This document shows positions 1-10,100 of a stretch of DNA of 64,000 nt, piece by piece. The stretch lies in NCBI GenBank assembly GCA_001643675.2, contig LSRY02000029.1:186001-250000 (forward strand), given 5' to 3'. A program made the position numbers and the translations under genes. The stretch is from Monocercomonoides exilis (taxonomy: Eukaryota; Preaxostyla; Oxymonadida; Polymastigidae). Within the stretch, counting starts at the first letter, position 1, and each line of letters starts with the position of its first letter. The notes beneath the pieces were generated by a model that was not told the DNA's origin, did no database searches, and was given only the letters and a program-made list of their open reading frames with translations.

Positions 1-2
1 TG

Positions 3-599
3 GCAACGGGGATGATCTACTCAACATTGTCACCAGCACTGTTTCTGGTGCACTCGATTCTTGTGATTGGATATGTGGCGCTTGTGTTTGTGGGGGTGTC
101 TGTGAGTCCGATGGGAGTGTATGACTTGTTTGGAACGAAGAAGACAAAGGAAGAGAAGGAGAAGGAGAAGAAGGAGAAGGAGAAGAAGCAAAAGGAGAAA
201 GAAAAGGAAAAAGAGAAGGAGAAGGAGAAAGAAAAGAAAGAAAAAGAGAAAGAAGAAAAAGAGAAAGAAAAATTAGCGAAAAAGGAAAAGAAGAAAGAAA
301 CAAAAGAGAAGAAAGAGAAGCAGACAGAGAGTGCTACAAAGAAAGCAAAAGCAAACAAGGAAGAAGAGGAAGGAAAAAATCGATCTCAAAAGAAAGCGTC
401 GAAAGAGAAGGATGAAGAAAAGGATGATGTTAGCGAGGAATCAGATCAAAGTGAAAAAAACGAAGTTCTCCATTCAATTCAATCTGAGGAAGAACAAAAC
501 GAAGATGAGCCACTGAAAAGATTTGAAGATCAGGTCAGCGAAAAGCAAGCTCCTGTTGAATCATCAGAAGAGAAAGAAAAACTACTTTCAGTTGATTAA
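3..599 (+). CDS. 3' end of a membrane protein with a Lys/Glu-rich tail (5' cut by window)
   Basis: The frame is open from the window edge to a TAA at 597-599, so this is probably the last exon of a gene starting upstream; the ATG at 12 need not be the start. The first 40 residues hold a hydrophobic, membrane-spanning segment (roughly residues 4-30 from that ATG). About 150 very polar residues follow: a KEK/KEKE tract (residues 43-105) and then a Glu/Asp/Ser-rich end. This looks like the last transmembrane helix of a polytopic protein followed by a cytosolic charged tail. I do not recognise the family, because the part that would identify it lies outside the window. Confidence 0.6.
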   Translation, partial: ATGMIYSTLSPALFLVHSILVIGYVALVFVGVSVSPMGVYDLFGTKKTKEEKEKEKKEKEKKQKEKEKEKEKEKEKEKKEKEKEEKEKEKLAKKEKKKETKEKKEKQTESATKKAKANKEEEEGKNRSQKKASKEKDEEKDDVSEESDQSEKNEVLHSIQSEEEQNEDEPLKRFEDQVSEKQAPVESSEEKEKLLSVD

Positions 600-1283
600 G
601 AAGAATGCAATTTATAAATTTTTAAATTATTATTTTTTTCAAAATGATCAAATAATTTATGAAACATTTGTTAGGATATTTTTTTTTTATTCTATAAAAA
701 GAAAAAATCCAGAAAACTTTGTAACTTTCAAAAAGAAATGGGGCATAATTTTTTCATTCATGAAAAAAACAACGATTTGTTCCGAACATTTTCTGGAAAA
801 ATATCATTATCAGTCTTTCATTCCCATGTTAAAAAATACAGAAAAATTCAAAAATTGAGAAAAATATTTGTTTAAGTTGAATGGAACAAAATTCATAAAG
901 CAAAATATTTTGTCCCAAATAATCAAAACTTTCACCAATTAATTAAAAAACAAAAATGTCAAAATTTTTTTTAAAAAGTTCTATTTGTTTTATTTTCATT
1001 TGAAAAAAAATTTTCATATTTTGATAATATTTCTGTTCATTCTTTCCAAATTATGCTGTTATTGAAATAAAGGCATGACAATATAATTATTTCCATTTTA
1101 GTGAATTTTCGTGATTGGTAACAGAAAACTGATTGAAATTTGAAATCTAATTTTTCTTTGATAATTAAATAATACGAACTTTACAAAAAAATTTTAGCAA
1201 ATTTAATTCATTTTAATAAAAGAAAATAATAAAAAATAATAAAAATAAATAAATAAAAATAAAATAAAACAAAATAAATAAAA

Positions 1284-1546
1284 ATATGGGTAATTATTTT
1301 TGAAATCAGATTTTTTCTGTGAACAATTTCGGAATGAAAAAAAGCATCAAATGTTTTTGAATGAATTCTGAAAAGTGGAAATACAACAAACAGATTATTG
1401 CATATTATTTTTATCTCAAATATCAGCATTTGTCTCAATTGAAAAGCACGGAACATTTGAATTTAAACTTTTGAGCAAATAGCAGAAAACCAATAAATTA
1501 TTCACACTCCGAAAAAAGTTATGATTTCAAAAATAATCACCCATAT
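1284..1546. repeat. Short inverted-repeat element, copy 1 (about 263 bp)
   Basis: The left end (1284-1308) reads ATATGGGTAATTATTTTTGA and onward. The right end (1521-1546) is its near-perfect reverse complement, ending in ataatcacccatat. A second pair of the same ends, at nearly the same spacing, follows at 1714-1977. The interior is AT-rich and has no coding capacity. The structure suits a small non-autonomous element with 20-25 base terminal inverted repeats. I could not identify a target-site duplication with confidence. Confidence 0.45.
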
Positions 1547-1713
1547 ACTCACAAACAAAAAAAATATTTTTTCAAATTCAGTGAAAATTTATTTATAATC
1601 AATTTATGAAGACAAAGAAATTTTTATTCACTTAATAGTCAGTGTTTATTTGAAACAAGTACCTCCCCATATAAATTGTTGAAGCATTCAATTATTAGAA
1701 AATAATTTTTCAC

Positions 1714-1977
1714 ATATGGGAGATTATTTATGAAAACATAACTTTTTTCAATGTGTTGAAGTTTCGAAAAAATTTTTTTGTTAATTTCTCGAAATTTGTT
1801 ATATCCACATATTATGAGTTGTTATTGAAACAAAAGAAAGCATTCTAGATGCTTAATTGACAATTTTAATTGATAATTATATCATCACTTTTCTTTGTTC
1901 ATTAAAAAAATGATAAATCAATTTTCAAATCGAATGTTGTGACAGAAAAAATGTGAATTCAAAGATAATCACCCATC
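1714..1977. repeat. Short inverted-repeat element, copy 2 (about 264 bp)
   Basis: The ends match those of the element at 1284-1546: ATATGGGAGATTATTTATGA at the left, and the inverted form ending in gataatcacccat at the right. The spacing between ends is almost the same as in copy 1, but the interiors have diverged strongly. The right end abuts the next repeat system, which begins at 1981. Confidence 0.4.
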
Positions 1978-1980
1978 ATA

Positions 1981-2627
1981 CGAGTTATTCTTTTTGAAAA
2001 GTTGCAAATGTTTGATATCTGGGTTAAAAAAAAATAATCATCATTAGATCATTTTTTGCGAGATATTCATCAAACCTCTATGTAATGTTCATATTCTCTC
2101 ATCAAATAGATTTGAATTTTTTTATTTGGTAAATATTAAAGTTTGATAAATACCTTGCAAAATACGAACAAATGATGATTATTTTTTTTAACCCAGACAT
2201 CAAACTTTTGCAACTTTTCAAAAAGAATAACTCATTGTGGCGTGCAAAACCCGCACTTGTGCATAAACCCGCGCACTTGACATTTTCTTTCGAAATACTC
2301 TTCCACATTCATATATGTGAAAGCATTCAGCATTTTGAAACCACCGGTAACTTTTATTTGTCCATTATTTTGTATTTCGAATGAAAAATTAAAAATAAAA
2401 ATTTCTGTTTAATAGATCAAAAAAGATCAAAAAAATTTGTTTTTGATTTTTCATTCGAAATACTAAATATTGGACAAAAAAAAGTTGCAGGTGGTATCAA
2501 AATGCTAAACGCTTTCACATATATAAAAGTGGAAGAGTATTTCGAAAGAAAATGTCAAGTGCGCGGGTTTATGCACAAGTGCGGGTTTTGCACGCCACAA
2601 TGAGTTATTCTTTTTGAAAAGTTGCTA
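1981..2627. repeat. Nested foldback element with about 180-base arms plus a third partial arm
   Basis: Bases 2211-2390 reappear inverted at 2443-2626. About 90 bases are nearly identical, including the unusually GC-rich core gcgtgcaaaacccgcacttg, and the rest is perhaps 85% alike. The loop (2391-2442) is AT-rich. A third partial copy at 1981-2046 is the inverted counterpart of 2168-2233, so two hairpins share one arm. No coding sequence is present. This is typical of a foldback or MITE-like element, possibly one insertion into another. Confidence 0.7.
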
Positions 2628-2812
2628 AATAATCAAACTTGCTTTTGTCAAAAAAGGACGTTCATAACTCAATGTTGCATTATAAGACAATGAAAATATT
2701 GTCAAAAATTTGAACAAAAAAGCTTATTCTTCAAAAAAAAAAAAATAAAAATAAAAAAAAAATAAAAAATGAAATAAAATAATAAAATGAAATAAAACAA
2801 AACAAAATTGTT

Positions 2813-3214
2813 ATACGGATATTGCATGAAATACCGGACATCGCACAAAATACCGGACAAGATCGATTTCACAATTGCTGCAAGAGGAATAATTCTGACA
2901 ATTTTCCTCAAAATATATCTCTTTAATACAAACTCATTTGACATACGAAACTTTCAAAACTTCCTCGTTAATGCTCAGTAAAAATGATTTTTCGAATCTC
3001 GGAGAAACTGTATTTTGAATTTTTTTGAAATTTACGAAATAATTCTTTCTGAGTCCAAATGAAGTTATTTTGAAAGTTTCGTATATCAAATGAGTTTGTA
3101 TTGATGAGATATATTTTTAGGAAAATTGTCAGAATTATTCCTCTTGCAGCAATTGTGAAATCGATCTTGTCCGGTATTTTTTGCGATGTCCGGTATTTTT
3201 TGCACAAACTGTAT
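2813..3214. repeat. About 400-bp palindromic MITE-like element, copy 1, with doubled subterminal ATACCGGAC motif
   Basis: The arms 2813-2960 and 3060-3214 are inverted copies of each other. Each arm carries the motif aaataccggac twice near its outer end, about 20 bases apart (2830-2858, and inverted at 3169-3197). The outer edge reads gatacagtttgtgc on one side. The centre (about 2965-3055) is not palindromic. A second copy lies 140 bases downstream. Doubled subterminal motifs are what transposase-binding sites look like, but no transposase is encoded here, so this would be a non-autonomous element. Confidence 0.75.
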
Positions 3215-3355
3215 CAAAAAAAAATTTTTTTTTGTTAATTTTTCGAAATACGAGTGATGTCACAATAATAATGTTAATAAATCTATGAATCTTATTTCCA
3301 TAAATGAGAGTCTAATTCATTTTGATATTTGAGAAAGTTTAATGAAGTTGAAAGT

Positions 3356-3753
3356 ACAGATATCGCATAAAATACCGGACGTCGCAAAAAATACCGGACA
3401 AGATCGATTTCACAATTGCCGCAAGAGGAATAATTCTGACAATTTTCCTCAAAATATATCTCATTCACACAAACTCATTTGAAAGACAAGACTTCACTTC
3501 AGCTTTTTTTGTGCTGAGAAAAAAATAATTTTTAAAATATCGGAGAAACTTAAAATTCTATTTCTCCGAAATTTCAATAAGAATTTTTTCTGAGCACAAA
3601 TGAAGCCATTTTGAAAGTTTTGTATGTCACGCAAGTTTGCATTGATGAGATATATTTTAAGGAAAATTATCAGAATTTTCCTTCTTGCGGTTATTAAGAA
3701 ATCGATCATGTCCGGTATTTTTTGCGATGTCCGGTATTTTTGCACAAACTGTA
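3356..3753. repeat. About 400-bp palindromic MITE-like element, copy 2
   Basis: This has the same layout and length as the element at 2813-3214. The left arm starts acagatatcgcataaaata and carries the doubled ataccggac motif (3371-3399). The right arm (about 3600-3753) repeats both motifs inverted and ends gcacaaactgta. The two copies match along their whole length, including the central region (both contain ggagaaact), but differ by many substitutions, so they are separate old insertions and not a recent tandem duplication. Confidence 0.75.
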
Positions 3754-4153
3754 ATTTTTGATCACTAAAAGTAAATCAGCAATTAAATATTTTTCATTGA
3801 AAAAGTCAGAAATTTCATATTTTTTCCCATATGTTCAATTTTTCTTAAACCTGCATTTCTTTCAACCATCTTAATAAGAAAGAAATATCATTCACCATTT
3901 CAATGGTTTTTTTGTATATTTTCGAACAAAAAAACGAAAACTTTTCACAAAATGAACATTTTTGATTCTTATTGAAATTATCAAAACAAAGATCATGAAT
4001 ATGGAAATTCTTTTTTTCAATAACATTTAATGAATAATTTTATTTTTTATTTCAACAAATGAAAAAAAAGAATAACTATTATTTTATTTCTGATTAATAA
4101 ATATTGGGCGCAAGTTTTTTTTTAATTTGAGTTTTTCTCCTACATCAACCTCA

Positions 4154-7100
4154 ATGACGAGATGCTGTTCCAGTATGAACGCTGCACTAAATATTGTAGT
4201 TATCGTATTGCTTGTTGTGAACAGCATTAATGGTGAAAACATTGCTGAAGAACAAATTCAGCAAGAAAGGAATTGGGAGACGCAAAAAGGCAAGATCAGC
4301 ATTGAAACAGATGAATATAAATACTATGATAATTTGGGCATTGATATTTGGAAAATTAATAATGTGCCTGGTGATCGTGTCTGTTGTATTCAAACAACTT
4401 TAAAAATCATCAACACATCATTGTGTGTGAGCCATCTCAATATCATCCCCCTCACCGGTTGTCCACTCCTCACGACTCAACACCACTCAGCTGCTACCAT
4501 CTACTCCTCCACTTGCAAAATCCACCCAGCAACAAAATCTTCACTCTTCCTCTCTGCCCATTCCTCCCTCGCCCTCACAAACTTCTCCCTCATCACCCCT
4601 CAACCAGCCATCTTCTCCTTCCACCTCTTCTCCACCCCAAACAATCTTTTCCCAGATGCTCACTCCCCAATCCCTGCCTCCTTCTCCATCTCCCACTCCT
4701 CTTTCTCCTCCTTCATCCCCCTCCTCCAGCCTTTCCTTTTTTCTCCTTCTTCCCTCTCTTCCCCTTCCCCTTCCCCTTCTCCATCTCCTTCCCTTTCCCC
4801 TTCTCCTTCATCTTCCTCATCCTCATCCTCATCCTCTTCTTTTTCTTCCCCTTCTCCTTCTCCTTCCCCTTCGATTTCCTCTTCCTCTTCCCCTTCACCT
4901 CTCCATATCCATCACCAATCCCATCCCCACCTCCAAATCCACCTCAATCTCCATCTCTCAAACACCCTCTTCTCCAACATCTCCTCTCCCCAATCCCATC
5001 CATCTCTTCCATCTCTTTCTTCACACTCACTCAATCCTTTTATCTCAACCACCTCTTCCTCTTCTTCCACTTCCACCAACACCAACACCAATTCAATCCC
5101 CTCTTTCTCCCTTCACTCATCTCTTTCCATACACTCAACCATCTTCCTCTACACCCACAACCCCATCGATGGAGCCATTCTCCCCAACCTCAACAGCCCA
5201 TCCACATCCCTCTCTGCCTTCAACACCTCTTTCCTCCACCAAACACGTTCTTCACCAAATGATCTTATAAAATATAACGGATCAGAAACTCAAAAATTGA
5301 AATTGAAAAGAATGGATTCATTCAATTTAAATAGCTATCTTTTTGAATGGTGTGAATGGAATGATTCAAATGGTGGAAATAGATATGGAGGCGCACTTTA
5401 TGTTATTAGCACAAATGCAAATCTCTCAATCACATCTTGTTCGTTTCACAATTGTTCGTGCACAGGTGGCTGTGAAGGAGGAGCGTTATACTGTGGAAAT
5501 TTGCAAAAACTAGATATTGCTAAATCAAATTTCACAAATTGCTCGGCTGCTCATGGAGGCGCAGTTCACATAAGATATATGCAATCAAATTCTGTTTGGT
5601 CATTCTCAGAAAACAAAGTGGAAACATGTCAAATAACTGATTGGTGTGGAACTGGTTGGTATTTCAGGATCAATAACATGACTACAACTTGTCAATTCCT
5701 GTTTACCAAATGCAAATGTATTGCAAATACTGGTGGTGATGCTTCTGGCTCTCTCGCATTTCATTGGCCTCCGAATAACAAGCCCAACAAGTTTTTAATT
5801 ACCGAATGTCAGTTCATCAATAACAAATTAACTTCTTCTTCCACTTATGGAGGAGCTGGAATATACTTTGATGGAACTTACTCTTGGATGAATGGAATAA
5901 AATTCATCGCATTCTGTTTCTTCGATGGCAATTCCGCAACTAATGGCAGAGGGAATGATGTGTTCTTCAATGGCAGCATAACCCAATCTCCATTCCAGCA
6001 ATGTGGCTCAACAACCCCAACGAAAAGAGTGTGGAATGCAGGAACCGCAGATAATGCGATGTACAACAGTTGGCTTCCAATCATTGACCAGAACAAAATC
6101 GTTGCCAACAGTGGAAGTGATGTCGATTCCTGCGGCAAAACACAGCAAAGCTCATGTGCCACTGTGGAGTATGCTCTTGGATGCATTGCTCCCTTCGGTG
6201 ATGCTTCCCTCTCTCTTCTCTTCTCCACTTTCACTCCCACACAAACTCTCACGTTCCGTGCCCCAAATACAAAAATCACAGGAAATGGCACAGATGCCAC
6301 CACCATCGCCTCCAGTGGCATTCCCCAACCACCAAACTCACATTCACACTCATCACAATCAACATCATCGTTTTCATCGTTTTCATCATTTTCATCTGCA
6401 TCTTCTTCACCAGATCCATCTGTTTCGCCTGCCCTCTTCCAACAGACCCAGGGCTCCCTCACAGTCTCTTCCCTCGCCATCGCCCACAACTCCACAAATC
6501 CCATCACCCCCATCCTCTTCCACCTCTCCTATAACTCCCCTTCCCTCAACCTCAACACAACCACCATCACCGGAACAACCTCATCTTCATCATCAATCAC
6601 AACCCCCCTCTTCTTCCTCACTGCTGGCTCCCTCACCCTCAACCACACAGCAATCACCAGTCTCGCCCTCAACAGCCAAAGCATCTTCCACCTCACCTCC
6701 CTCACAGCTCCCCTCGCCCTCAACTTCTCCAACATCACCGACATCACATCCACTGCCACTCCCACCAGCTGTGTTCTCTCCTCTACCACCTCCCGTACCC
6801 TCTCTCTCTCCCTAGCCAACTGCACCATCACCAACATTTACTCAGAACAGCTGAGCCAACAGACTGCCACCAATGGCGGGTGCATCTCATTCGCCTCATC
6901 TGCCTCTGCCAACTCGTTTTCTGTGAGTGATACCTCCTTTACATACTGCCGTGTGAGTGAGGACGTGAATAATGGAGGAAAAGGAGGAGGAATATTTTTG
7001 GATTGCAGCTTGAATGAAGGGGGATTTATGCTATCATCTATTTCATTTTCTGGGTGCAGGGCAACAGTTGGGAAGAACATGTTTGTGAAGAGTGGGAATC

Positions 7101-10100
7101 TGGTGAACACCGTTAAGACAGAGCGTTTTGCATTTGACTGCTCAGATTACGAAGAGGATGGGAATGCATTTGTTGGGGAAGATGGGATTTATGGAGAAAT
7201 GGATCTTCGAGTGTTTCTTGTTTATTTGAAGTGGGTGGAGGTGTCTGTGTCGAAGGATGGACATGACACATTGGGATGTGGGAGTGAAACATTCCCATGT
7301 CAATCAATGAAAAGTGGAATTGACCACGTTGACAGAAGTGAAGCAGTTGGAGAAAGGAAAGTGAATGTGAAAGACGAAGGGACAATTGAAGATATTTATT
7401 CTTTCACAGATGCACTTGTGATTGATGGATGTGTGAATGAAGGAGATGTCATTAAACACAGGCCTGTTCATTTTGAAGTGACAATCAATGGAGATTCTGC
7501 AATAAGTGTTATTTCATCAACAGATTCACTTTCCTTGCTCTCTTTGGAATTACAGATTCCAAGTCAATTTGTTCCAAGCATGAATTCTTTGATCTCATCG
7601 AGTGGAGTTTCTCAACTTAAAGACTGTTCATTTGAGATCCAATCATCAACAACAGTTCAATATTCATTGATTACCATGACCACCGGAAGTTGCACATTGA
7701 CAGGATGCAGTTTGGCAGATTGTTCATTTTCAAATTCTCCATTTGTAATGGCTTCTTCTGTTTTGCTTGAAAACAGCAACTTTTCAAACATTAAGAACAC
7801 TGGAAGAGGTGAAGAAGGAGGCGTTGCTAAAGTAACACTGCAAGAGAATGAAGAATTGGTCATTAAATCAACAAATGCGTCATCTTGTTCACTTTCATCG
7901 GAAAATGGAAAAGGTGGATTTCTGTATTTGGATTGCCAAAATTGTTTGAATAAAAAGCCATTTGTTTTTGATGTTGGAATCACTTTTGAGAATAACGAAG
8001 CAGCTATTGGAAAGAATGTGTTCATTTCAGCATCTGATCTGAACAAGACTGTGACAAATGAGTCATTCAACTTCAATTACTTGTCAATGATAAATGATGA
8101 AAATTTGTTTGTGGGAACAGATAACTATCATCAAGAAAATGATTTGTTCATGTTCCTCGTTCCATACAGCTCAACTGAGATGTTTATCTCATCAAATGGT
8201 TTTGATGTGGCACGTTGTGGAAGTGAAGAAGAGCCATGCTTCACAATGTGGAAAGGGATTGAAAATATAGAAAAGGAGATTGGAAAGAAAACAATTCAAA
8301 TTGCAGGATCAACAATCATCCGAGATTCATTCAACATGTCCAATTATCATATCAAAAAGGATTCGAAGATGGGAGAAGAGAATGTTAAAGCAACTTTGAA
8401 TTTTGAAAAGTCAATCGGAAGTCAGCTGGAATATTTCATGGAAAATGATGATCATCTTGAATTGACAAATATCCAACTTAAACTATCATCGGGATTTGAC
8501 AATTCAGCCAAAACGATTATTTCAAACAAAAATGGAGAATTGGTGATAAGTGAATGTTCATTCCATTCAGAAGCAAGAGTGAGCAATGGATTTGATTGTG
8601 TGTTTGTGGATGCGATTGGCGGAAGCGTGGAAGTGAATGATTTGTCGATGGAATCATGCGATGTTGGAAGCAGTATTTTTGTCATTCACGATGCTGGAGT
8701 TTCTTGCCATTTCTTGAATATTCGAGTGAAATATTTGAATGAAAGCGGAGGTTGCATTTTATCAATCAAGAAATCTGAATCAGGATTGAAGATAAATGAA
8801 GTGGGTGAGGAAATGAGTCTCAACATTGATAATTCGTCATTTTCGGGAGTGAAGAGAAGTGACAATGGATCAAGCATTTTGGAGTCTGCAAGTGAGAATA
8901 AGATTTGTTTGGTTGTGAACGAGAGCAACATCACAGAAGACAAAGCAGAAGAAAGTGAAAAAGGAGGAGGAATATTCTTCACATTGGGTGCATCTGGATC
9001 AATGAAGGTGATTGACTCAACAATCTCTCATTGTAGCTGCAACAACAGCACTGGAAGAGGAGGAGGAGTGTATCTGGCAACAAAGGAAAGAGGGTTTCTA
9101 GATTTCGCATTTATGGGAATGAAGTTCAGCGCGAACACAGCAAAAGTGGGGAATGACATTTTCGTTGAATGCTTTAACATCACATCCCAGATCAATGAAA
9201 GGCAATTTCAGTTTGATCTTCGAGAAGGCCATTACATTCGTGATAACGCAATATATGGAAGAGATGAATGTGATTATCTAAATGATACAGATCTGATAGG
9301 ATTTGTGACGATTCATCAGAGCGACACAATCATTGTGAGCAGTGTGAATGGAATGAATGACAGACAATGCGGAACAAACACATTTCCATGTGATTCAATT
9401 GATTATGGACTGATGCATCTGACTTCTGATTTCATGAGTCAAATGATTGTTATTGAAATGAGTGCGATTGATGGGGAGATTAATTTGGAGGAAATGAGTT
9501 TGAGTTCGAAGAGCAGAGAGATGTGTGACGTTGAAGTGAAAACTGGTATTGAAAGGACAAGAGAAGCATTGATGACAACAAGTGGAACAGTTTCATTGTT
9601 GAGATTGAACTTTGTGTTTGATTCGAATTTCATTTCTTCACATGAATCACTGATATCACCAGATGGAGGAATTCTTGAAATTATGAATTGCTCATTCAGC
9701 TCAAAGCCATCGAATGAAGAAGGAAATTCTGCGTTTGCAAGCATTCAATTTCACATTATAAAAATGGAAAAAGGAGAATTACAACTTGATGGATGCACAA
9801 TATCAGACCTCATTCTTCAAGAACCAGCATTATATCTATCGTCATCACTTCCATCAGTGATTTATTTGTTTGAGATATTCAATTCAACAATTAAAACTTC
9901 TCTGATAAACATTAATGAATGTGGACAATTAACAATCAAGGATTTCAATACAGAAAATATCACAGTTGAAGGAAATGAAGAATCGTTGATATCTTGTTCT
10001 TCAATGAAAAAGACAATGCAATTGGCAAATTGCACAATTAGTGGAGTCAATTCACAGGCCACAAAAGGAAAATTGATGAAATTGGAGGATTGTTTGGATG

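Larger units (their letters stand above)
600..4153. other. 3.5-kb gene-free AT-rich spacer rich in palindromic repeats
   Basis: I see no credible gene between the stop at 599 and the ATG at 4154. Short frames here are broken, and those at 2968-3207 and 3494-3745 are translations of a repeated element. The stretch is mostly A+T and contains several inverted-repeat elements, listed separately at 1284-1546, 1714-1977, 1981-2627, 2813-3214 and 3356-3753. The 150 bases before 4154 are presumably the promoter and 5' leader of the receptor-like gene, but I recognise no specific motif in them. Confidence 0.75.

Noticed and set aside
2968-3745. Two similar minus-strand ORFs (2968-3207 and 3494-3745)
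   Set aside because: They are translations of the two palindromic repeat copies; they end inside the repeats, lack conserved protein features, and their similarity follows from the DNA repeat.
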